52,560 bases of DNA from an uncultured Clostridia bacterium (GCA_947626935.1 CANQUD010000011.1:1-52560), one strand, 5' to 3'; numbered from the stretch's first letter, positions 42,664 to 51,968 are shown. A program made the numbers and translations. Notes: generated from the letters alone by a model not told the origin.

Positions 42664-45600
42664 ATGAAGGCAAAAAGCTTTCGCATCATGACGTTCTCGA
42701 TCGTAGGCGTCTTGCTTGCGATCATCATCGCGCTGAATATCGCCGCCTCTATTTGGGGAGATACTCTCATCCGCATCCTGAGCGGGAAGGACATCGACGA
42801 TGCGACACGCGCCGCGGGCGAGTCCCTTGCGGAGCAGATCGTTGAGGAAGGGACCGTTCTCGTAAAGAACGACGACAACGCCCTTCCGCTTGACCCCGAA
42901 ACGGACAAGAAAGTCAACGTTTTCGGTTGGTCGTCGACGAGCTGGGTCATGTCGGGCAGCGGTTCGGGCAGATCGACCAATGACGGCGATGCCTCATTCG
43001 CCAACGCGGGAACGGACTTCCTGAAGGCGCTTGAGAACGCGGGTATTGAGTACAACACGGCGCTTACGGATATGTATAAACGGTTCGCGACGCGGAACAG
43101 CGCAGCTTGGAGCACGCTCAGCAGCTACGATTACCAGTCCTGCCGCCTCGTCGAGCCGACCATTGCGCAGTACGGCGACGAACTTCTCTCAAATGCCGAA
43201 GCATTCTCCCCTGTCGCGATCGTGGTCTTGAGCCGTGTCGCCGGCGAGAGCAATGACGCTCCTCTCGTGCAATACAAAGGGACTTCGAATACGGACAAAA
43301 CGCCCGCAAACGATGCAGCGAGCAAGGATCTCACCTATCTCGACGCTTCTACCGAGGAAAGAGAACTGCTCGCCTATGTCGGCGAGAAGTTCGAAAAGGT
43401 CATCGTGCTCATCAACTCCACGAATCAGATGAACCTCAACTTCCTGCGCGATATCCAAGGGCTTGACGCCTGCCTCGTGACGGGCGGAACGGGCAATAAC
43501 GCGATCACGGGTCTTGTCAACCTGCTCTACGGGCAAGTGATGTATGAGACAGCCAAAAACGGGCATTACGGCGACCCTGTCAGCCCGTCGGGACGGCTCA
43601 CCGACACCTACCCCTATGACTTCCGCACGAACTCCTCGTGGGCAAATACGGGCTATCTCGGCGTCGGAAAATACAACAACGCGCAGGGTTTATATCCCAT
43701 CGGAGTAACAAGCACAAACTTCGGCGGCGAATACAAATATCCGCAAGTCAGCTATCTCGACTATGTCGAGGACATTTATGTCGGTTATAAATGGTATGAG
43801 ACAGCGGATGTGATGGGTTTCTGGAACAGCAATTTTGCGAAGAACCTGTTCGGCATTCAGAACGGCTATCAGGACGTCGTGCAATTCCCGTTCGGGTACG
43901 GTCTCTCCTACACGGACTTCTCTTGGGAAGCCGAATGGCAAACCGACAAACAACTGTCCCCGCTCAACGTCTATGATGAATTCTCCGTCACCGTCACCGT
44001 GACGAATGAGGGCGAATTCCCCGCACAGGAAGTCGTTGAACTCTATTACACGCCCCCCTACACCTCGGGCGGGATCGAAAAGTCCGCCGTCAACCTGCTT
44101 GCATTCGCAAAGACGCCCGAACCCGTTGAACCGGGCGAATCCGCAGAACTGACGCTCACATTCACCCCCGCCGATATGGGATCGTATGACTCCCATGAGA
44201 TCAGACTGTCGGGCGGCGGCTGGATCCTCGAGAAGGGCGACTATGTCCTCTCTCTCCGTACCGATGCACACACCGTTGCGAACATCAAGGACAATACATT
44301 TACAATGACCGTTGAGACGAAACTCGAAAATTACGACAACGATCAGGCATACAACATCTTTACGGGCGACAAAGCCGTTGACTACGGCATTTCCGTCGAC
44401 GGCAGCAACACGGGCGCAAATATCAAATTCCTGTCCCGCAGTAACTTCGAAGGTACCTTCCCCACCGTCGATAAAAATACCGACAGGACGCAGTCGACAA
44501 AGTCGCGCGACATGGCGCAGACGCTCAAGGATCACAACCTTTACCGTGACACCGACGTCGTCGCTTGGGAAAACAAAGTCGGAGCTTCGGGGATCGACAT
44601 GCCCACTATGGGGGCAAAGAACGACTACAAGATCTTCGACGGCGCCCATCCGAACGATTTGGGCATCGCCCTCGGCTCCGATTACGATGCAGAGCTTTGG
44701 GATGATGTGCTCGACCAACTCACCTATGAGGAAATGCGCGACCTTGCCCTTCACGGCTACGTCCATGAGGAAGCGATCCCCTCTGTCGGGAAAGCAGAGA
44801 CGGCATCCTTTGACGGACCTTCGCAATACGGTTCGTGGGGCGCACAGATGGGCTTTGGCGTCGGCTATCCCAATCCTTCCGTGCTCGGTCAGACGTGGAA
44901 CCAGCAGCTCGCAAAGAGCTTCGGGCTTGCCGTCGCAGGGGAAGCGCTCGCATCGGGACGTCAAGGCTGGTATGCCCCCGGTCTCAACCTGCACCGCTCC
45001 GCATTCGGCGGAAGAAACTATGAGTACTTCTCCGAGGACTCCATGTTCACGGGTCTCATGGGGACACAGGTCGTGGAAGGCTCCCTCAACAAGGGCGTGT
45101 ACGTGTTCGTGAAGCACATCATCGGCTATGACCAAGAGACGATGCGTGACTCCCTCTATTGCTGGATGACCGAACAGGCGCTCCGCGAGACTTATATGAA
45201 GCCGTTCAAAATCATGATCGACAGGGCAGAATATGACGTCGAAGGCGTCCCCGGGATCATGACGTCGTACGGACGCATCGGCGGAGTCTGGTCGGGCGGC
45301 AGCGAAGCGCTCCTTACCGCCCTTCTCCGTGATGAATGGGGCTACAACGGCGCGATCCTCACCGACTATGCGGACCATCAACAGTTCATGAATGCCGACC
45401 AGCTCGTCCGTGCGGGCGGTGACATGTGGATGGACGGTGCCACCAAGGGGAACTTCAGAACAGAATTCCGCAGCACGAAGGACAATGCGGCGTTCGTCTC
45501 CAAGCTCCGCGAAGGCGCCCACCACGTCCTCTTTACGATCTGCAATGCGGCTTACGTCAACAGCGGATACGACTCCGAGGCGGATACGATCTCGAAGGGC

Positions 45601-45804
45601 GATACCGCGAAATTCCCGCTCTGGACGATCCTCGGCGTCGTCGACGGCGTCGTCATCGCAGGGTGCATCGCGTGGGTCGTGCTTGCGATCCTCAAGAAGG
45701 ATAAGAAGTTCGCGATGAAAGAGACCGAAGGTCTGAATGACCAGACAGACGAAAAAGATGTTGAAACGGACGATTCGCCGACAGACGAAAACACCGAAGA
45801 ATAA
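42664..45804 (+). CDS. Second circularly permuted, membrane-anchored GH3
   Basis: A 1,046-residue exported family 3 glycosidase with the same reversed domain order as the first: alpha/beta-sandwich (about 55-430, VLVKNDDNALPL), fibronectin-like (about 440-550), TIM barrel last (about 680-960) with SFDGPSQYGSW, KHIIGYDQE and nucleophile Asp901 in ILTDYAD. Hydrophobic segments at both ends (8-32 and about 985-1010), then an acidic cytoplasmic tail rich in Glu/Asp/Thr. AAGGAGGAATCA precedes the ATG. The divergent partner is the GH5 lipoprotein, which suggests sequential breakdown of one beta-glucan. Confidence 0.9.
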   Translation: MKAKSFRIMTFSIVGVLLAIIIALNIAASIWGDTLIRILSGKDIDDATRAAGESLAEQIVEEGTVLVKNDDNALPLDPETDKKVNVFGWSSTSWVMSGSGSGRSTNDGDASFANAGTDFLKALENAGIEYNTALTDMYKRFATRNSAAWSTLSSYDYQSCRLVEPTIAQYGDELLSNAEAFSPVAIVVLSRVAGESNDAPLVQYKGTSNTDKTPANDAASKDLTYLDASTEERELLAYVGEKFEKVIVLINSTNQMNLNFLRDIQGLDACLVTGGTGNNAITGLVNLLYGQVMYETAKNGHYGDPVSPSGRLTDTYPYDFRTNSSWANTGYLGVGKYNNAQGLYPIGVTSTNFGGEYKYPQVSYLDYVEDIYVGYKWYETADVMGFWNSNFAKNLFGIQNGYQDVVQFPFGYGLSYTDFSWEAEWQTDKQLSPLNVYDEFSVTVTVTNEGEFPAQEVVELYYTPPYTSGGIEKSAVNLLAFAKTPEPVEPGESAELTLTFTPADMGSYDSHEIRLSGGGWILEKGDYVLSLRTDAHTVANIKDNTFTMTVETKLENYDNDQAYNIFTGDKAVDYGISVDGSNTGANIKFLSRSNFEGTFPTVDKNTDRTQSTKSRDMAQTLKDHNLYRDTDVVAWENKVGASGIDMPTMGAKNDYKIFDGAHPNDLGIALGSDYDAELWDDVLDQLTYEEMRDLALHGYVHEEAIPSVGKAETASFDGPSQYGSWGAQMGFGVGYPNPSVLGQTWNQQLAKSFGLAVAGEALASGRQGWYAPGLNLHRSAFGGRNYEYFSEDSMFTGLMGTQVVEGSLNKGVYVFVKHIIGYDQETMRDSLYCWMTEQALRETYMKPFKIMIDRAEYDVEGVPGIMTSYGRIGGVWSGGSEALLTALLRDEWGYNGAILTDYADHQQFMNADQLVRAGGDMWMDGATKGNFRTEFRSTKDNAAFVSKLREGAHHVLFTICNAAYVNSGYDSEADTISKGDTAKFPLWTILGVVDGVVIAGCIAWVVLAILKKDKKFAMKETEGLNDQTDEKDVETDDSPTDENTEE

Positions 45805-45814
45805 CGGGAACATG

Positions 45815-45850
45815 AAAAATGCCTGCAGCATACGCTGCAGGCATTTTTTT
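45815..45850 (+). terminator. Terminator of the second GH3 gene
   Basis: Perfect 15-bp stem (AAAAATGCCTGCAGC and complement), loop ATAC, followed by T residues, 11 bases after the stop. Confidence 0.95.
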
Positions 45851-45869
45851 GACCCCATTGTGCATTTTT

Positions 45870-46590
45870 TAGGGAGAGAATATCCCCCCCACCACCCGCT
45901 CCGCGGGAGCCTTCCCCCCCAAGGGGTAGGCTCTTTCACCCCCTCCATGGGAGGGGGATGTCGCAACGCGACAGGGGGACTCCGCTGCATACATGCTGCC
46001 CCGCCCGCGTGCTCATGCTGAACGAATGTGAAGCATCCCATTAAACCTACGGAGCACATACTCCGCCCGTTTGCTGGGATCCTTCGCTTCGCTCTGGATG
46101 AACAGTCCACATCATTCCGCCCCGCCCGCACGTTCTTTATGTCGTCGAAGGGCGGCACGAGCGCGTAGCGCGAAGTAACGTATGTGAGGAATCTCAAAGG
46201 ACGAGATCCCTCGGCTGCGCCTCGGGATGACGTGAATAAGGTGACCCACACCCCTACCTTGGCGCCCCTGTAGGGGAGCTGTCGAGCGTAGCGAGACTGA
46301 AGGGTTTTGAAACCCCTTTCCCCTCGCAAGCTCGGGGACTGTCTCGGACGGGTAGAGACCCGTCCTCGGTCACCGTTCGCGCGGGATAATGCGCTCACTC
46401 ACCGCAAAACGCAGCGCACAGCACACTGTGCTGATGCGCAAGAATTGCGTTTTGCGACCCTAAAAGGGGCAGCGAGAGAAAAATGCGGTGACCCACTCCC
46501 CTACCCCTCTCCCACGGAGAGGGTATGACAGGTGCTCTCCCATGGAGAGGGTATGACAGGTGCTCTCCCACGGAGAGGGTAAGACAAAAG
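45870..46590. repeat. Dispersed palindromic repeat array C
   Basis: No gene in about 700 bases. CCACCACCCGCTCCGCGGG, GGATGTCGCAACGCGACAGGGG, a CTTCGCTTCGCTCTGGATGA relative of the array B module, CCCCTGTAGGGGAGCTGTCGAGCG, the right arm of the 138-bp inverted repeat, and three CTCTCCCAYGGAGAGGGTATGACAGG-type units in tandem (46503-46580). Confidence 0.87.
46339..46476 (+). repeat. 138-bp inverted repeat, right arm
   Basis: Inverted copy of 36317-36454, identical except for one base. See the left arm for inner palindromes. Confidence 0.93.
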
Positions 46591-46592
46591 GT

Positions 46593-46616
46593 AAGGGCGG
46601 CTCGAAAGCCGCCCTT
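46593..46616 (-). terminator. Terminator after the repeat lipoprotein frame
   Basis: Perfect 10-bp stem AAGGGCGGCT/AGCCGCCCTT with a 4-base loop, 31 bases past the 46647 stop on the minus strand, followed by ACCTTTTG. Its position after the downstream frame shows that the transcription unit includes both parts of the split gene. Confidence 0.82.
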
Positions 46617-46646
46617 TGTTGTTGCTCTACGGTTCGTATTGCAGAT

Positions 46647-47579
46647 TTACGCTTCTTCGGTGATACGCAATGCGACTAATCCATAGTAATCCGCCGCGTC
46701 GCCGCTCCCGAACTTGTTGACAAGCGTGTACTTCTTGTTCCCGAGCGTAAGGGTTGTTCCGTCTTTCGACTTATCGCTGATCTTCAGATCGGAATTTTCG
46801 CTTCCGAAATGGATCTGATAACCGTACGCGTCCATGTTCGTAACGTCGAATTTCGCCGTCCATGTCAAATCCTCTGCAACGGTATAGGTAACGGTGACGT
46901 TCGTTATCCGTTCGTCTCTGCTGTTGTTCCATGTGCCGTTCGTCGCATAGCCATTGGTCTGGAAATCGAAGTAGTAGCTCTGGAGTGCCGTCTGCAACGT
47001 TTCTTTTGTGTAGTTTTGGGATGAACCCTTGAGGACAAGATAGACGTGCGTGCTATCCGATTCGAGGTCAACCGACGTTGCCGTGATCTCTTTCTTTGTC
47101 GGATCGTTGACTTCAAGTCCTACATTTCCCCAATAGCGATTTCCGTCGCTCCCCACGCCTTCTTCTCCGTTCTTGTTGACGAGCTTGTACGTCTTTTCTC
47201 CAAGCTTTACCGTATGACCGTCAGTCGATTTATCTGTCAACAAAAGACCTTTGACGTTATTATCATTCGGTTCGCCGTCGCCCGTTTTGATGAAGTGTGC
47301 CGTATAGCCTTTGTCCGAGAGCGACGTGATGTCAAACTTGATCGTCCATGCGCCGCTTTCGCCCAAAGTGACCGTTCTTGCGAGCTGATTCATACGCGCC
47401 CATTCGTTTTTCCCCATAACGGTACCGTTCTGTTGAAGGTCGAAATAGACGGCATTCAGAGCAGCGGTAAGGTCCTCATTCGAGTATCCCGCGGAAGTTC
47501 CGCTTACCACGAAGTAAGCCTTCTCGTTCGCCACCTCGAGGTCAGCCTTCGTCGCCGTGAAAGATTTTTCTTGCGGCTG
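46647..47579 (-). pseudogene. C-terminal part of the repeat lipoprotein beyond TAG
   Basis: An open stretch of about 310 codons in frame with the large lipoprotein but separated from it by a single TAG (47580-47582). It reads QPQEKSFTATKADLEV... and contains two more copies of the ~150-residue repeat domain (KAYFVVSG...VYFDLQQNG and HVYLVLKG...YYFDFQTNG), each ending in a LGxKxYxLVNK strand. The first possible start, a GTG at 47534, has no ribosome site and no signal peptide follows. Either the protein is shortened by a nonsense mutation, or the TAG is read through. Confidence 0.7.
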
Positions 47580-50500
47580 CTATGCGTTCGGATCCTCAAG
47601 CTCGGACTGGGAAACGGCAAGCTGAACACAACTTCTGCTCCACGTCTCCCCTGTACGAATGATGATCGTATAGTGAAGGTTGTTATACGTTACATGGTCG
47701 CCGTTCTCATCGGTCTTGGCGGAATCGCCCGTCCATTCAACGTCGAACTTTCCTTCGCCGAAGTACAGGTGCATGAGATACTGCGTCACGCCGTCGTTGT
47801 TTGCTTCATCGTGAAGCCCCACATTGGAGAGATCGACAGTGACAGTAAATTTGCCGTCTGCGCCGACCGTAACGGTCGCGGTGAGTTTCTTCGTATCCCA
47901 ACCGCCCTTCTTATGGACCTCGCCGTTTGTCTGAAGGTCAAACGTGATCTCGTCCTTCGTGTAACCCGTCACGGTGCCGCCGATCGAAAGTGTCGGCTTC
48001 CCGTCCTTGAGTTCGAGCTTCAGGGTGCTCATGTCGACCTTGTACGACTTCTGGGGCTGCACACTCGGCTCTTCAAGCTCGGACTCGGAAACGACAAGCT
48101 GAACATAACTGCCGTCCCACGTCTGCGCATTCCGAATGATGAGCGTGTAGTGAAGGTTGTTATACGTTACATGGTCGCCGTTTTCATCGGGCTTCACATC
48201 CGCCCATTTCACGTCGACGGCTTCCTTCACACCGACAAACTTGATGTGCATGAGATACTGCGTCACACCGTTGTTGTTTGCCTCCTTGTGAAGTCCCACA
48301 TTGGAGAGATCGACGGTAATGGTGAATTTCCCGTCTGCGCCGACCGTGACGCTGAAGGAAAGATTTTCGACATATTGCCAACCGCCGCTTGAATGGACAG
48401 TGCCCACGCCGTTTGTCTGAAGGTCAAACGTGATCTCGTCCTTCGTGTAACCCGTCACGGTGCCGCCAATCGACAGTGTCGGCTTTCCGTCCTTGAGTTC
48501 GAGCTTCAGGGTGCTCATGTCGACCTTGTACGACTTCTGGGGCTGCACACTCGGCTCTTCAAGCTCGGACTCGGAAACGACAAGCTGAACATAACTGCCG
48601 TCCCACGTCTGCGCATTCCGAATGATGAGCGTGTAGTGAAGGTTGTTATACGTTACATGGTCGCCGTTTTCATCGGGCTTCACATCCGCCCATTTCACGT
48701 CGACGGCTTCCTTCACACCGACAAACTTGATGTGCATGAGATACTGCGTCACACCGTTGTTGTTTGCCTCCTTGTGAAGTCCCACATTGGAGAGATCGAC
48801 GGTAATGGTGAATTTCCCGTCTGCGCCGACCGTGACGCTGAAGGAAAGATTTTCGACATATTGCCAACCGCCGCTTGAATGGACAGTGCCCACGCCGTTT
48901 GTCTGAAGGTCAAACGTGATCTCGTTCTTCGTGTAACCCGTCACGGTACCGCCGATCGAAAGTGTCGGCTTCCCGTCCTTGAGTTCAAGCTTCAAGGTGC
49001 TCATATCGACCGTGTACGACTTTGCGGGCGGAACATAATTCGGATCGACGACCTCGGGGTTCGTCTCGCCCTCTTCGGGTGCGCCTGCGGGTACGAAGCA
49101 AGGGCAATCCCAATAAGGTTCACCGCTTCCGCTACGGACCGTGTACTTCGTACCGTTTACGATCGCGAAGAGTCCGTCTGTGCTGTGGTCATTATCCTTG
49201 ATCTGGAACAACATGTCAGATGCAACAGGCGTTGCTTCCTTGCTCGCGATCCAGTAAACATTGGGCCAGAGCTGTCCGCCCGCATAGGACGTGACGTCGT
49301 ACCAAAGATCGTAGACGCCCTCGCCGCCTTCGACTTCCTTGACCATGTCGACAGATTCAAGCATATACTTATCGAGCGTGCTTCCGTCCACGTTCCCGAA
49401 CATGAGATGCTCAACAAGTTCTTCCTTGGTGTAAGGCGTCTTGCCGCCGAGCTTCACGCGGAACACATAGTAGACCTTGGTAGGCGTTGTGAAGTTATCG
49501 ACTTTGAGCGCGACATCGAAATCGACGGCTTCGATCGAAGCTTTTTCGTTATACCCGTAGCCGATGATGCCATCCCACATGCCGGGTCCGAAGTAGAACA
49601 CTCTCGTTTCGTCCGTATTGGCGATGCGGAGCGTCTTCCCCGAAAGAAGGTTGCCGTTGTTGCCGTCGGGCGCCTTTCCGCCGTTGTCCGTAAGGTTGGT
49701 TTCGCTGCATCCGCTGTTGGGGAGCTTGTATTCGCCGTGCTCATCGCCGATCAACGGGAAGAGTTTGGTCGAATCGTTCTCCGATTCGATGATGCTGAAG
49801 TGACCGTACGCGATCGCTCCGAGCTGCCATTGAGAAAGATCGAACGTGACAGAGAATTTGCCGTCCGCTCCGATCGGTGCACGGACCGCCAAAGTTCCGC
49901 CGACATAGAAGTCGACCACCGCGACCTTGCCATGGAACTTTTCGTCCTTGACCGTGACGTCGAGCTTGAGTTTCGGCGTGGCGGTGCCGTTGCCCTCTGC
50001 GCTCATCGTGTATTCCATATCGATGAACTCATTCGCGACTGCCTTCAACGTCTTGCTCGTGCCGTCGGAGTATTCCTTGAAGGAATAACGGAATCCGCCG
50101 TAAGCGACCTGATCGTCGGGATCGTAGAAGCCTTCGACATCCTGATACTCGGCGAGGTTGATCTCCTGCGTATCCTTGATGCCGTCGCCCGATTCCGCAA
50201 CGAACTTAATATCCATCCACTTGCCGAGATACGTCTTGTCGGCAAGTGCGGACATGTCGAACGTCATCCTGAACGGATCGCCGCGGTTCTCGCCCTTGAC
50301 TTCGGGTCCCTTCATCTCAACTTGCGCTTTCCCTTCATAGAGGTAGAGGTACGCCGACCTTGCCGCGCGGAATTTCCCTTCGACGACGAGCAGCGGAGCT
50401 TTTTCGCCCTCTACAGTCCCGAGTTCATAGTAGACCTTTTCGAGCGTCAGAAGTTTTGCATTCCAGCGGGCTTTGTAGGTCGCGCTGGTGGCAAGCTCTG

Positions 50501-51338
50501 CGGGGATCAGATATCCCGCGGTCGCACCTTCCCACGAAAGGAACGTGTAGTCGCCCTCCTCGCCGCGGGTCACGAGTTCGCCTGCGGGAAGCGTGATCGG
50601 AGCGGTAAGCGCAGCCTTAAACGTGAAGGTCAACGCTTTCGTCGTGGGATCTGTTGTGATGTTGTCGATCTCCGTGTTCTTTTCAAGTTCAGTCGCATAG
50701 GACTCGTTGATCGTGCCGCCCTGCGGATCGATCGTGACTTTGCCGACGACCGTTTGGTCAAGCTGGACGGGGGCGGAAGTGGTCGTGCCGTAAGTGACGG
50801 TGAAAGACGTGTCGCCGAGCATGAAGCTGACGGCGTCCTCGTGTTGATAATTCACCGAATAGACGGTAACGGGTTCGGAATCGCCCGTGGCATAGTTGAC
50901 TGTGACGACCATGCCCGTCTTGTCGAGTTCTTCACCCGCATAGTAGACCATCTTCGAAGGTTTCGTGGAAACGGTAACGCCCGTGACCTGCTTCGATGCG
51001 GTGATGGTGATCTCATTCGTCCCCTTCTTTACCATGAACGAATAAGCCCCGTCCTTCTCGTTGAGAGTCGCTCTGCCGTTCTTTACGACAACTTCATAGC
51101 CTTGATCGGGCGTGACTTTGAAGGTGAGCGTTTCGCCGACCGTGAAGGTCTTGGGAAGCTCTGTCTTGTCGTCCACCGTGACAGAAACATGTTCCTCGTC
51201 ATTGATCGTCCACTTGATGATCGCCGTGCTGCCCCCGTCGCCTTCGTTTCCGCTATCGCCGCAGGCGACCGCGAAGGAAAGGCAGAGCGTCATCAGCAAT
51301 CCAAGCAGGATCGCGAGGATCGTTCTTCTCTTTGTCAT
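47580..51338 (-). CDS. Giant repeat-domain surface lipoprotein
   Basis: A 1,252-residue lipoprotein (before the TAG). ATG at 51338 has GGAGG upstream (another ATG directly before it). Signal peptide with Cys in SFAVACGDS. Then an Ig-like region (about 30-200; VTVSTKPSKMVYYAGEELDKTGM resembles Big domains), an InlB/Flg_new-like segment (FLSWEGATAGY), several beta-sandwich repeats, and three tandem ~162-residue repeats at the C-terminus (SYKVDMSTLKLELKDGK...SELEEP). No enzyme motif is evident; it probably binds carbohydrate or forms a stalk. The gene ends at an unusual in-frame TAG with homologous repeats continuing beyond. Confidence 0.82.
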   Translation of the reverse strand: MTKRRTILAILLGLLMTLCLSFAVACGDSGNEGDGGSTAIIKWTINDEEHVSVTVDDKTELPKTFTVGETLTFKVTPDQGYEVVVKNGRATLNEKDGAYSFMVKKGTNEITITASKQVTGVTVSTKPSKMVYYAGEELDKTGMVVTVNYATGDSEPVTVYSVNYQHEDAVSFMLGDTSFTVTYGTTTSAPVQLDQTVVGKVTIDPQGGTINESYATELEKNTEIDNITTDPTTKALTFTFKAALTAPITLPAGELVTRGEEGDYTFLSWEGATAGYLIPAELATSATYKARWNAKLLTLEKVYYELGTVEGEKAPLLVVEGKFRAARSAYLYLYEGKAQVEMKGPEVKGENRGDPFRMTFDMSALADKTYLGKWMDIKFVAESGDGIKDTQEINLAEYQDVEGFYDPDDQVAYGGFRYSFKEYSDGTSKTLKAVANEFIDMEYTMSAEGNGTATPKLKLDVTVKDEKFHGKVAVVDFYVGGTLAVRAPIGADGKFSVTFDLSQWQLGAIAYGHFSIIESENDSTKLFPLIGDEHGEYKLPNSGCSETNLTDNGGKAPDGNNGNLLSGKTLRIANTDETRVFYFGPGMWDGIIGYGYNEKASIEAVDFDVALKVDNFTTPTKVYYVFRVKLGGKTPYTKEELVEHLMFGNVDGSTLDKYMLESVDMVKEVEGGEGVYDLWYDVTSYAGGQLWPNVYWIASKEATPVASDMLFQIKDNDHSTDGLFAIVNGTKYTVRSGSGEPYWDCPCFVPAGAPEEGETNPEVVDPNYVPPAKSYTVDMSTLKLELKDGKPTLSIGGTVTGYTKNEITFDLQTNGVGTVHSSGGWQYVENLSFSVTVGADGKFTITVDLSNVGLHKEANNNGVTQYLMHIKFVGVKEAVDVKWADVKPDENGDHVTYNNLHYTLIIRNAQTWDGSYVQLVVSESELEEPSVQPQKSYKVDMSTLKLELKDGKPTLSIGGTVTGYTKDEITFDLQTNGVGTVHSSGGWQYVENLSFSVTVGADGKFTITVDLSNVGLHKEANNNGVTQYLMHIKFVGVKEAVDVKWADVKPDENGDHVTYNNLHYTLIIRNAQTWDGSYVQLVVSESELEEPSVQPQKSYKVDMSTLKLELKDGKPTLSIGGTVTGYTKDEITFDLQTNGEVHKKGGWDTKKLTATVTVGADGKFTVTVDLSNVGLHDEANNDGVTQYLMHLYFGEGKFDVEWTGDSAKTDENGDHVTYNNLHYTIIIRTGETWSRSCVQLAVSQSELEDPNA
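48001..48925 (-). repeat. 486-bp tandem repeat inside the lipoprotein gene
   Basis: The 162-codon unit is duplicated in tandem: 48001-48439 equals 48487-48925 base for base (439 identical bases) with a period of 486. A third, diverged copy lies at about 47583-48000. Identity at silent sites shows a recent duplication or ongoing gene conversion. Confidence 0.93.
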
Positions 51339-51408
51339 CATTTTCCTCCTGTATTTTTTATTGAGAGTTGTGACGGGATGACACTCCGCCACGCTCCATT
51401 ACAAAACA

Positions 51409-51437
51409 ATTATATATCATCCTATCGTTTGGGTAAA
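51409..51437 (-). promoter_or_regulatory. SigA promoter of the repeat lipoprotein
   Basis: On the minus strand TTTACC (51432-51437) and TATAAT (51409-51414) separated by 17 bases, about 70 bases upstream of the ATG. Confidence 0.75.
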
Positions 51438-51512
51438 TATACACTTTTATAAATAGTCTATTTTTGAATTCATTTGTTACATTGAATATCAAAAAATGAA
51501 AAAGAACATCAT

Positions 51513-51532
51513 TTTTCGATTCGAAAATGAAC
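51513..51532 (-). terminator. Possible terminator after spoVAE
   Basis: CATTTTCGA/TCGAAAAATG arms near the spoVAE stop, with TGTTCTTTTTCATTTTTTG following on the minus strand. The stem is short and imperfect. Confidence 0.4.
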
Positions 51533-51535
51533 GGT

Positions 51536-51913
51536 TTAATTATATTTCGTGTGAGATTTGAAAATCAAAGCCATGATGAAGGAAAAAATGACGGCTGCGG
51601 AGACACCCGCGCTCGCCGCCGCAAGCGGTCCCGTAAGCGCCTGAAAGAGACCTTCTTCCGCACCCTGCATGGCGCCGCTCGCAAGCAGATACCCGAAGCC
51701 CGAGATCGGGACGGTGGCGCCCGCTCCCGCGAACTCGACAAGGGGCTGGTAGAGTCCGAGCGCCGTCAGGGCAATGCCCGCAAGCATGAAAAGAACGAGG
51801 ATCTTGCCCGCGGTCAGGTCGGTAAAATTGATGACGAGCTGGGCGATCATGCAGATGAGTCCCCCCACCGCAAACGCCTTGAGAAACATGAAGATGATTT
51901 CGAGATATTCCAT
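51536..51913 (-). CDS. spoVAE: Stage V sporulation protein AE
   Basis: A 125-residue membrane protein with about four hydrophobic segments and the family pattern FLKAFAVGGLICMIAQL near the N-terminus, GPVSGFGYLLASGAM-like GATVPISGFGYLLASG in the middle and AAVIFSFIMALIF at the end. SpoVA proteins move dipicolinic acid into the forespore and out at germination. ATG at 51913 gives normal length but weak ribosome site; a GTG at 51955 would add 14 residues. It follows spoVAD. Confidence 0.92.
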   Translation of the reverse strand: MEYLEIIFMFLKAFAVGGLICMIAQLVINFTDLTAGKILVLFMLAGIALTALGLYQPLVEFAGAGATVPISGFGYLLASGAMQGAEEGLFQALTGPLAAASAGVSAAVIFSFIMALIFKSHTKYN

Positions 51914-51968
51914 AGTATGTACCGCGGCGGGAACGCCCCGCAAGGCATTTTCCACCCCGTCGCGGGGG

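Noticed and set aside
43690..46398. 902-codon minus-strand frame opposite the second GH3 gene
   Set aside because: Antisense shadow that runs into the repeat array; the plus strand carries the full GH3 with promoter, ribosome site and terminator.
46647..47534. Independent gene for the frame starting at the GTG 47534
   Set aside because: No ribosome site, no signal peptide, and the homologous frame extends upstream to the TAG, so it is better seen as a continuation of the lipoprotein.
47046..51452. Long antisense frames opposite the repeat lipoprotein (47046-48392, 48393-48878, 48879-51452)
   Set aside because: They repeat with the same 486-base period as the sense gene and have no start signals or signal peptides, so they are by-products of the tandem repeats.
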